Assembly (NCBI RefSeq): GCF_016801865.2
Contig: NC_068938.1
Span: 182,176,948 to 182,240,947, forward strand
DNA: 64,000 bases
Source of the DNA: Culex pipiens pallens
Lineage: Eukaryota; Arthropoda; Insecta; Diptera; Culicidae
Reading direction: 5' to 3'
The translations under genes were made by a program, and so were the position numbers. Below the pieces are notes generated by a model that did not search any database, was not told where the DNA came from, and saw only the letters and a program-made list of their open reading frames with translations. Shown here piece by piece: positions 51,401-63,400 of this stretch. The number at the start of each line of letters is the position of its first letter. Position 1 is the first letter of the stretch.

Positions 51401-54400
51401 AATATAAAAACTTTTCTGGAGTTTTTTTTTTTTGAAAAGGTCCAATAAACCAAGTTTTCAGTTTTTGCTTTTTGGGTGTTTTGATACCGCTTTGAGTCAG
51501 GGGTATTAAAAAACACCCAAAAAGCAAAAACTGAAGATTTGGTTTATTGGACCTTAAAAAAAACTCCAGATTTGCAAAATAAAAATAAAAGAAAAAAGCT
51601 TGAATTGTTTATAAGAAAATTTGCAAATGCCCAATCAATAATGGAACTAATCAACGCAAATTCACTTCCATCCATCAAACCCCGCAGGTCATCACCATCT
51701 TCTCGGCGTCCAACTACTACGAAATCGGCTCGAACAAGGGCGCCTACCTGAAGCTGGACCCCCAGCTGGACACGCACTTTGTCATGTACACGGCGGCGGC
51801 GTCCAAAACGCGCAAGCTAACCTTCCGCCAGCGGGTCGGTCTGGTCGAGAGCTCGGCCCTTCGCGAACTGGCAGCCCGCCTTCGGGAGCATCGGATGGAG
51901 CTGGAGCGGCAGTTTGTAAGCCGGGATCCGCAGGGAGCGGGTAAGTTGAAATTTTGAGTTTAAAGTTCTTGTTTTCTTTAGTTATTTTTTCTCCAACAAA
52001 ATACTATCTCATCAACAGCATCTTCAACCAAGTCAAAGCTCATCTCTGTCGCAACCCTTTTTTCGACGATAAGGTTGTTTATGGTGCACTTTTCCAACCC
52101 CTTCCAAGATTTTACTCCTAAATTATCGCACTTCCTAGAAAATCACCCAGCTCAGCGCAAGACGAATTGCTTTGCTTTAACACCCACGACCGCACCGTGT
52201 CGTCCCTTCAAAATTGTGTGGCATGTGGGCCGCACTGGTGGTGGGTTGCCATTTCGCCAAGGCTTTTGACGTTCTGGCTGTAATAAAGTAGAAAAGAAAG
52301 GGGGTTTCCATCGGGTGGTTTTCCGCAAATACGAACTGAATTTGAGGCCGAGGAGGTCGTCGCTGTACTCTTTTGAAACTGGGTTGGGGTGTTCTTGGTT
52401 TACGAGTTGGGACTTCTTTGGCTTTCAAAGAAGTTTGAAAGCTAGAAGCAGCAAAATAGGGGAAGAGTGGTGACGGTTAAGCGGTTTCTCCAGCAAACGA
52501 CAGCTTGTCATAGCAGACTTCCTGGGTATCATAATTTTCTTGCAGCATGCTATAGTAGAAGAGTTGAGAGAGCACTGTGATGTTTTCTCTATAATAATTA
52601 TGAATTATTTAAAAGCACCTTTTTGTTTTGATAATTAACATTTGGAATTTTGCTTGGAAATTAGAGTAGCAAATCACACAAATTTTTGTTAAAAAAAAAA
52701 TATTTTTTGAGTACAGTTATCCCATTAATTTGGAACAGTCTAGGTTCTAAAATCTGTTCAATGTGCATTAGAATTATAGCAGAAATTGTAATTAAGTTCT
52801 CTTTAAATTCTACTCTCCATTTATTCCATGAAATAGGTTGAATATTTTGAAAATATTTTTCCAGAAAGATTAAGCGACACTTAAAATTTTGTTTGAAATC
52901 ACAAAATTATAAAAAAAATGTGTTTGATTTCTTATGATAGTTGAAATAATTTAAATGTTTCCTATCCATGTTAAGATGAAATGCATCACAATTGTTTGGA
53001 GTGTCCAATTTCGATGGTTATTTAAATGTTTGATTTCTTTTGTATGATATAATTTTGTTTTTTTTTTTTCAATAAAGGTGACGTTTTATTCTTATAAAAT
53101 AAAATTATCTCTGACTATTTTCTTATCCAAAAAAATAGATGTTGTGTAGTGCGTTCATCCCAGGAATTTCAGGATCAAAGTTCCCGGGATTTTTCGAAAC
53201 CCCTGGAACTCTCAAACCCAAGCAGACGGAAATTTGTTATTCGACGTTATGATTTTTTTGTTATTGGATTGTTATTGTAATAATAGACTAATAGCATTTT
53301 TAGTTATTCTTCGAACAATATTTGTTATTAAAATGGCATAATTTTTTTTTATTACCGTCTGCCCGGGAATGCCGGAAGTTCACTTTTTTCTCGCGGGAAT
53401 TCCTGAAAAAAAACCTAATTGTTGTCTGGAAATTCACATTGTGTTGTGGAAATAGATGAACAGTTGAATACTAAGTAATTGATAGGATTTTTTATTCTGG
53501 TGACGTCATATAAAAATACAAAAAATATATCTTTAAGAGACATATTTTATTTGAATCACGTTGGATTGAAAATTGAGTTTCATTTGAAATCCAAAGCACA
53601 AGAAATAATAATAAAAATAATTTCTTTTAAGGCCGATACAAATATTTTTCAAAATTTTATCATTTGTTTTCAAAAAAAGTAAGAAAAATATAAAAAAAAA
53701 ACAGCAAAAACAATTTTTTTTCGATACTATACATCGAAAATTTTCCAAAATTCAAAAGATGTTTAAATCAACCCAAACATGTCAAAAATGATTTTTAACG
53801 CAGGGGAATGCATTTGAAAACAGTTTCAGCTGATTGTACTTAAATTTCTAATAAAATTTTAAAGTTTTTTGAAAAAAATTTTTGTTTTGAAAAAAAAATA
53901 TTCAGATTAAAGTGCAGATTATAACTATATTATAGTATTGAGCTTGATTTAAAGCTTGAAAAACATGAGAAATATTATGGAAACATAGATTTTGTGATTG
54001 CTTCAAAAATTTCCCGGATCCCAGGAATTCCTGAGATTGAAAAAATATGTTTCCCGTTTCCCGGGAAATTCAAAACCCGGGAAAATTGGATGCCCTATTG
54101 TTGAGACTCTCAACTTGAGAGTTTAGATATTGTCAAACTAATCATTCTTAAATTAAATTAAACTTTTAATATCAGTTACATTGCAGTGTATTGCACTGAT
54201 GCAAAAATGAAAGAATAACAACTGAGCAATTCTCTACCAAAACCGGAAATGGATTTTATTTGTATTTTTTGATTTGGCTCAAACTTTGTAGGGGCCTTCC
54301 CTATGACCAATTAAGCTATTTTGTGTCATTAGTTCACCCATACAAGTCTCCTTACAATTTTGGCTGCTGTCCATACAAAAATGGTATATTCAAACAGCTG

Positions 54401-57400
54401 TAACTTTTGAGTGAATTTTCTGATCAATTTGGTGTCTTCGGCAAAGTTGTAGGTATTGTTGAGGACAATTGAGAAAAAAATAGGTACACGGAAAAAAAAT
54501 TTGCAGATTTTTTTATCAACTTTTTTTTCACTAAAACTCAATTTCCCAAAATACGTATTTTTTGATTTTCGAGATTTTTTGATATGTTTTAGGCGACAAA
54601 AATCCGCAACTTTTGAGCCATCGAGAAACATGGTCAAAAAATCTGCCGCCAAGTTATGATTTTTTGAAAAATAGTGATTTTTGGAAAAAAATCCAAATTT
54701 CATGCAAAAACAAATTTGAAGTTATTTTTTAATGCAAAATTGAATTTGCAATCGAAAACTAGTCTACAATTTCTTTGATAAAGGGCTTCGTTTTCAAGAT
54801 ATAGCCACCGAAAGTTTGATTTTAGCAAAATATGTGCAGTTTTTCGATTTTTAAAAATAGTGACCATGAGCGACCATTTCTAAATATATTTTTTTTTGAA
54901 AAGTTCAGAAAATTTGCTATAAAACTGTCTAAGAGACATTGAAGATTGGACCTCGGGTTGCTGAGATACAGCCGCTTTAAGAAAAAGAAACACGAAAATT
55001 GAAGTTTTCTAAGTCTCACCAAAACAACCCACCATTTTCTAATGTCGATATCTCAGCAACTAATGGTCCGATTTTCAATGTTAATACATGAAACATTCGT
55101 AAAATTTTCTGATCTTTTCGAAAAACATATTTTGAAAATAAATAAATCAAGACAAAAAAATCCAAACAAAGAATATTACGCCCATTTAAAATGTCAGTCT
55201 TGATTTATTTTTTTTCAAAATATTTTTTTTCGAAAAGATCGGAAAATTTCACGAATGTTTCATATTTTAACATTGAAAATCGGACCATTAGTTGCTGAGA
55301 TATCTTCATTAGAAAATGGTGGGTTGTTTTGGTGAGACTTAGAAAACTTCAATTTTCGTGTTTCTTTTTCTTAAAGCGGCTGTATCTCAGCAACCCGAGG
55401 TCCAATCTTCAATGTCTCTTAGACAATTTTATAGCAAATTTTCTGAACTTTTCAAAAAAAATATTTTTAGAAATGGTCGCTCATGGTCACTTTTTTTTAA
55501 AAATCAAAAAACTGTAAATATTTTGCTAAAGTCAAATTTTCGGTGGCTATATCTTGAAAACGAAGCCCTTTATCAAAAAAATTGTAGAGTAGTTTTCGAT
55601 TTCAAATTCAATTTTGCATTAAAAAATAACTTCAAATTTGATTTTGCATGAAATTTGGATTTTTTCCAAAAATCACTATTTTTCAAAAAATCATAACTTG
55701 GCGGCAGATTTTTTGACCATGTTTCTCAATAGCTCAAAAGTTGCGGATTTTAGTCCCCTAAAACATATAAAAAAATCTCGAAAATCAAAAAATACGTATT
55801 TTGAGAAATTGAGTTTTAGTAAAAAAAAGTTGATTAAAAAATCTACAATTTTTTTTTCCGTGTACCTATTTTTTTCTCAATTGTCCTCAACAATACCTAC
55901 AACTTTGCCGAAGACACCAAATTGATCAGAAAATTCACTCAAAAGTTACAGCTGTTTGAATATTTACATACCATTTTTGTATGGACAGCAGCCAAAATTG
56001 TATGGAGACTTGTATGGGTGAACCTATGACACAAAATAGCTTATTTGGTCATAGGGAAGGCCCCCACAAAGTTTGAGTCAAATCAAAAAATACAAAAAAT
56101 AAAAATGGTCGAAATCGGCCGATTTCGTAGAGAGTTGCTCAACTTTATTGTATTTTTTTTTTTAATTTCTAAGTAACCTATCAAAAAATCCAAATCGAAT
56201 TTTCTCCGAACAGAAGATCACCCCTGAATTAAAAAAAAATCTGTTCGAGAAATGAAGAACGAATTTTTTTCCTGAAAAGTGTCATTTTTTGTTCTTAAAA
56301 ATCAAAATTGACCCACTATGCCAGAAGCGACGCTGTATGCTTTAAGGTAGTGAAAATTATTGCACCGACTCGGGCGACCATCAAAGTGATGACGAAATGA
56401 AAGGAAAAGGGTTGAGTCATATAGTGGAGTACCAACACACTCACACATAAACGTTCGCAAAATGTCGTCACAAGACGGTGGGGTTGGACCGCACATTTCC
56501 TCACATAACAAATTTGATGAATGGGCTCAAAGTTTTCCACTTTTCTACCATCAAACGTGAATGTTTCAGGTACACTCGAGCAATACTTTCAAGTCGTTTG
56601 GAGCAATTCCTCAAAGTTGTTATCGGAATGGGCGTTCTTGTACAAATACACACACACGTGACATAGTTTTACTTAAATTATGTAGAGAACTCTTTTTTCG
56701 ATCCCCCTTTTCCATACGTACTTCCAGACTAAAAAAAAAAACTAATAAAAATTACGTCGAGGAAAGTGTCGATTAAAAGCTACTGGAAGTCAATCTGACT
56801 TTGGAAACATGACTTTGTTTTTGCTTGACTTTGAATCGTTGAACGCGCCGACAGAGGGAGGCTGGCTTTAATTATTTGGTTCTTGTTTATGAAGGTGCTG
56901 CCTGGTGGTGCGTTTAACGACTTTTTGCCTTTTAAAGAATTTTTACGATGAAGACAGCCACACTTTTTTTACGAGTTCTGAAACTTTTGACAAAGTGTTT
57001 CAAAACAAACCTTCTGTTAGCAAAATTTGGAAATTTTTTTGATTCAGATTTTAATCAATTTTCACAGTTTTGAGTCAAAATTTCAAAAAAAAGCACTAAG
57101 ATTTTCTTTCTACGGTATTCTATCTGTACTATTGATCAGGATTGATTTTTGCTGGAAAAAAGAATCTAAAAAATTACTCCAATATGACGTAACCTTAAAA
57201 GTAAACAAGCAGGTCATTCCGCTCACCCTCAATGTAAACAAACACAAGAGTGAGATGATATGAGTAAGATTAGATTTTTTATTACAGTCATTGTGAATAG
57301 TTCTTTTTCAACACGTTTTGGAACGTTTTGTAATATTTTTCAGTTTAATAGTTGGTTTATTTTTTAAAGATGAATTGAGAACAAATATTTAAAAAAGAAG

Positions 57401-60400
57401 ATAATGTACCAAATTCTACTACTTTACTGATACTATCGACTTCTTTTAGCAGTACCTAATTAGCCTCAACTAAAAAGCCAAAGGGTAAGAAATGTCTTAT
57501 CTAGTCCATCGGGACCTTTAACAGCTTGGAGAACAGCACAATTGGATAGGGAAATGACTACAAACTCGGTGATGAAAATGCCAAAGAGTCAAGTGCCCTT
57601 ATTAATCCTTTCCCCTGACCCTTGTCAAACCGTTGATGATTGACGTTGCTCTTGTGGGTGAATTTATGCCAATAACAGAATTTCATGAGGTAATATAAGC
57701 AAGCAATCCTTTTGACTCTTATCAAATCAGAAACCGTAAACATGTTTTTCTTCAAATCTTCCAAGTATTATGCCCACATGTTTTGCATATAAAAAGCGAA
57801 CTATACGAGTTTATTTATTGCCCCCCGAGAACGCCCTCACTTTTGTATCAGATTGCTAATGCTGTGCTGTTGACGTTTTTCCCAGCACCAACAGCAGTGA
57901 CACTATAATAGCATCTCTCGTTATGGTGCAGCTACATCTTGGTCTACCGGACGGGGGGAAGAGGGTGGCGGAGGATGTCCATCTCTATACTTGGTTGTGG
58001 ACCATCATTATGGCACTAAATAAAGCATAGCATCTTTACTGGCAGTTCGTTTTGTCGGTCCCTCTTTTTCATTGATTGATACTGTTTTTCCAGGAAAAAG
58101 TGGGAAAAGCTGGAATAATGTGAGGTCAATAAAATTGACATTATGTCACACTCCATAAAATCAGACATAACAAAAATCACTGATTGAAAAACTGTTCCTC
58201 TTAATTCCTGACGTTACTAAGATTTCAAACGCATATCGATGCTTCTGTTCTCTCTTATCTAGATAGTAAAACCCGGAAAACCAGCAAGCTTAGTACAATA
58301 GAGCTCTGGAATGTGCTCTGCAACTTTCCCGAAGAAAGTATGGTGCTAACTTGCTCCTGAAAGAAAATACAGCGTCCTCAAAACTCGTCTAAAATGTGAT
58401 TATCGAGCTTAATTGGTTTTTTCGAACCATTTTTAGTGCAGCAGTTGCCGTTGGTAGTTTGATAAAACACTTTAAAACCAAATTATGTAATACCAAACCT
58501 GGGTGCAGAATAGTTGTCCGCAAAGCGGCCTCAATTTAGAACTGTCAAAGCGGAACCAATTTACTGTTTGAAAAATGATGCCAAGAAGTGGCAAGTATTG
58601 TAATCGATCTATAATTTATTTTGTCAGGAATAAAAAAGTCGAGGGCGTCGAGCCTTTGAGCCAGTCTTAAGAAAAGAGATGAAATCGAGCTTGCCATAAT
58701 TCGTCGCTAATATTTCCATAAGCGTTATGTCTCACCCAAAACCTATGTTTACGAATTGTTTACGATGAATTATCAGTAACTGTGAATGGAACCTGCCAAA
58801 TAACATTGAATAATCTTACTCCTGTATTATCACTGCGCTTCAAAGATACATCATCTCATAACTTCCATCCGGTTGCAAAATTCCCCCACTTCTGACGCAA
58901 TATTTCATCACGTTGAAAACAAAGAAGGACTCTTCTAACCGCCCATCGTTTAGTCTACGAACAAAAAAAGCACGAAGAACTTAAGTTTTCAGCGAAAACT
59001 TAAATATCATAAGATCCAAAATGTTTCAAAACGAGTCACTTCAGCAGCAAAAAATATGTCACGCTTGAGCTTGAACAAAGCCTTCTACTTTGTTTATGTT
59101 TACAGCTGTAGTGCAGTTGTATTAGTGAGGAGCAGTAAGGATCATTCGGAAATTACGTTACGCATTCTGTCTTTTCAGCACCCAGTACCAAACTATTGTG
59201 TAAGATCATTTACAAATTGAGCAAATTTTCAATTTCAGAACAATACCTTAAATTGGTATGATAGCACATTTTGCTCTTGCATAATCCTTAAGACAAATTT
59301 CAAAGGGTCCTGGAATGCCAAAATTTAGTATTGATACCAGAGAACGGTATTACGCATTTCCCTTGTTATTTACCCATGCTCGGGGTAGGCTTATGCTTTG
59401 GAATGTTCCCTTCAATTTTATATACTTGGCTGATAAAAAGACGATTTTTTTGCATGCACTTTAAAAAAAACTAACTTCCCTGGGTGCGGAGCAGAATGGG
59501 TAACTTAGAAAACAAGCCATTTCGTCTAATACAACGTTGAAGGGTGATAAAAAATGAGTTAAGTAACCGTTCCAACACAGTTTCCATGAAGTAAATACAG
59601 TCACTTAACAAAACAATCATTTTTGAAAACAGTGTAAATATGTCGAAATAAGGCACTATGTTAACAAACAAGCATCATGACAATTAAAAATCAACTAATG
59701 TTGCATTCAACGTGATTTGTGAAATAGGTGAAATAATCCATTTAATTAAAATTTCATAACTTTTGATTGTTTTTATAAGGCAGAATAATAGTGGCCCATT
59801 TTGCCACCATGTTGATTTTAATTTAACACGTTCGCCACCAAGCCTTCAAATGTTTCGTTTTTGTTTGATTACCTTCGTAATAGCTCTTAGTAACATTCGA
59901 AACATTAAACAAACTTTTTCATACAATCTAACTTTTCAGAAAGCTTATTTAAGAACCTTGAAATAAACAACATATCTGGAGTTTTTTTTTTTTTTAAAGG
60001 TCCAATAAACCAAATTTCCAGTTTTTGCTTTTTTGGTGTTGTGAAACCGCCTTTAGTCAGGGGTATTAAAAAACACCCAAAAAGCAAAAACTGAAATAGT
60101 AGTTTATGCAACAAGTTGCAAAAAGAGGATTTTTTCAGCACGAGTCGTACATTTATCCAACGAGGTTCACCGAGTTGGATAAATACGAAGAGTGCTGAAA
60201 AAAATCAAGTTTTGCAACGAGTTCCATACAACATTTTTTGCAATTCCGAAAAACAACCATTGAGTGAAATTTTAAGTCAAATTTTCATGTTTTTGTCAGT
60301 AAATCGATTAAATCAAAAAAATGTTGAAAAGTGTTACTTTTCGAAACAAGTGCTGAAAAGTTCAACTTTTCAGCACCCATTTGAGTGCTGAAAAGTAGAA

Positions 60401-63400
60401 CTTTTCTGCATTTATTTTGAAAAGTGTTGCTATTCGATTCTGTTATTTTTTGTACAGAAAAGTAGGCTATTTTGTCGTTCAAGAATGACAGGAAAAGTAA
60501 GTAGTTTCACGACGGAATTGCAAAAATTTGGTTTATTGAACCTTTCAAAAAAAAAAAAAAAAAAAAAAAAAACTCCAGATATGCACTCTAATTAAAAAAA
60601 AAAATACTATGAATTCAAACGTTGTTTCGGTGTAGTGATGTTATTATGCGACTTTTATAAGATCTTGTAGTTGGTATCAACCCATTCTAAAGCCCAAATC
60701 CAAGGGTCACCCATTCTGCCCCTCCTGCCCCTATATCTTCCTTTAGACATATCAAATTGGGATGATTTTTTGGATCAATCGATTCAAAAGTATCTACCCT
60801 TCAATATTGGCAAAACAGTCATACTATCGAAACAGTTCAAGAAAATTAAACTTTTTTCGTAGAATCGCAATATCTCGTGATGTTTTCAAGCAATTCCCTT
60901 ATGTTTATATCTCAGTTTTTTGTTCTTAGATATAGAAGAACATTGTTACACTCTAAAAAATAACACTGCAAAGTTAGAAAAAAACACTAAATTTTAAAAT
61001 ATTTTTTTGTTCTATTGATCCTTGCACTGTAACATGGATTTGGCCCGCACTTTTCTCTCGCACTTTTGACAACAAGGGTTTGAAAAACTAGGCAACCAAC
61101 TGTTGTTTATTTACATTTCCAGTCGTATTTTCCACCAAACTAGACTTCCGCACTTAAAAATTGCGATTGACAGCTGAAAATCAAGCGGCCAACCTCGGCT
61201 CGCCTTGAAGTTTTTTTTTTAAAAGAAATTTGAAATTTTCCAAGCCACTTTGACAAGTTGCAAAAGTGCGATCGATAGCGATAAATCAATGCGAAGTCCA
61301 AGTTAGTGGGAATTGCGCAATAATTGAAAATAACCCTTCTGGGTTATTGCAGATTCGAAAAGTACAATAAATTTTACATAAAATTGTGTGTCCTTAAAAA
61401 TGTTTTAAACTGTTATTATATTTTTCCGATGAAAAATTTATATCTATACTATTATATCAATCTTCTACTTGGAACGCAACATGCTCATTTTGTATGTAAA
61501 TAAAAACAAATCAAAGTGTCGTGCTGAAAACTTTTCCAACTGACAAAAATATCGAAAATAAGTTGCAGCTAATTTTTAAATACAGTTAAACACGCGCTCT
61601 TATGCCTCGCATATGCAACTTTGCATATACGATTCATTGAATTTATTACATTTATCGATTACCCCAATGTTTACAATTTCTCTACAAAACTTTTAAAGTG
61701 TTGATCCTTAAATAATAACGTTGAACAAGTCTAATTTTTTTAAATGCCTTAAATCGGGATGATATAATTGATATTATTTAATTTATTTTTCAAATATTAG
61801 AATTTTCTCATGATTTGTATGTTTAATGTGTGTACTGGGCTGGATCACACAATGTCAGTGTACGTCTTCTCAAATAAATTCAAAAAAGCTTTGAAAAATA
61901 GTTACTTTCAAAATTGTTTATTTCAAAACCAGGGTATCTTTGATAGTTACTGCACACCAACTTCTCATTACTGAATTCGGTTAAATTTACTGAAATCTGC
62001 GCTTATTTTCAGTAAATGAAAGCTTATTGAAAAAAAAAAAACAATTGAAAATAAGTGTAGCTAGGTTATTAACTTAAAAAAATGAAAGTAAATTTAAAGT
62101 AGGGGAAATTCTCGTATGTTTGTCAGGATAAGCACTCGCTCCTAACTCCATCCAATTTGCTGATTTTCACTATTTAAACAACTAATTTTGCATAACTTTG
62201 GATAGAAACTTGCTTGCTCACTTTTTATTGAGCTATTTATCACTCGATTTCAGTTGAAAACGCTTTTAATTAGCTTTAATTGAATGTCAAAGTTCTGTGC
62301 TGAAAATGCGTTTTTTAAATATTTAAAATACAGATTAGGTGTCGGAGTCGGAGTCGGAGCCGGAGTCAACAAATTTTGGAAAGCTGGAGTCGGAGTCGGA
62401 GTCGGAGTCGGCTAGAGTTGGTAGGCCGGAGTCGGAGTCGGAGCCGGAGTCAACAATTTGTGGAAAGCCGGAGCGGAGTCGGAGTCGGCTTAACTCAGAA
62501 AGCCGGAGTCGGAGTTGGAGTCGGAGTCGCTTGAAATATGACCCGACTCCGCAGCCCTGTTTTAATCACTTTTGCAGTTTTGCGTTATTAAATCAACATT
62601 TTTAGATACGTCAAGAATCGAGAGTTGCTTGCTCACTTTTATTTGAGCTATTGGTTACTTTGGAACAGTATAAAACACTTTACGAAAGCTGTAATTCGTG
62701 ATCAAAGTGCTGATAGGCCGATAATAGAAATAGGTTGAGAAAGGGTATATTTCCCCTATTAAAAGTAAAAATGTTAGTGGCTATAACTTTGGCTATAACA
62801 ATTTGTTTCATAGCTTACATGTTATTTGATAATTTAAAACAGATCCAAAAATGAAAATTTTCAATAATGGCCACAAAATGGGGGACAAAAACCATTTAAA
62901 ATAATGGTTTTGCCCCATTTGTTTCGTCATCGTATTTTGTAACAAAATTCTAGTCGTTTTTGAAAGCTCTTCAAATCCTTTTACGGCTTCTTTCCGGGAA
63001 AAAGTGGTTCCCACACGTAAACTATTATCATTTTTATCTATCCCCGTGATGGAAATGACTGCTTTGCAATGATAATCATCCCTTATCCTTGGGTGAAGGT
63101 GAGCGATAAAGGTGCGCGCTGAACGGGTTACGAGTTACGATTACGGTTACGATGATGCTAGAACCGAACGGGTGTACGAGACTCGGATCTGGATGGATGG
63201 GACGTTCCTTTTCAACATGGTTCTCCATTCGGCGAAAGAAGTGATGGTTTCGTGCTGCTGCACACGTACAGCGTACAAAGGCCAGCAATTTCCGAGATGT
63301 TTTCCTCATCTCGTTTTAATCTGCTATCGATTCTGCATGTTTTATCATTTTTTTGCATTGAGACTGCAGCAAAAAAAAAAATTGAAAATTTTAATTCAAT

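Noticed and set aside
54822..55517. Duplicated 62-66 codon proteins on opposite strands
   Set aside because: They are the two arms of one palindrome, Lys/Phe-rich from AT-rich DNA, with no domain.
62339..62605. Ser-Glu repeat protein
   Set aside because: It is a GGAGTC hexamer array inside a MITE; the frame has no start context or conserved domain.
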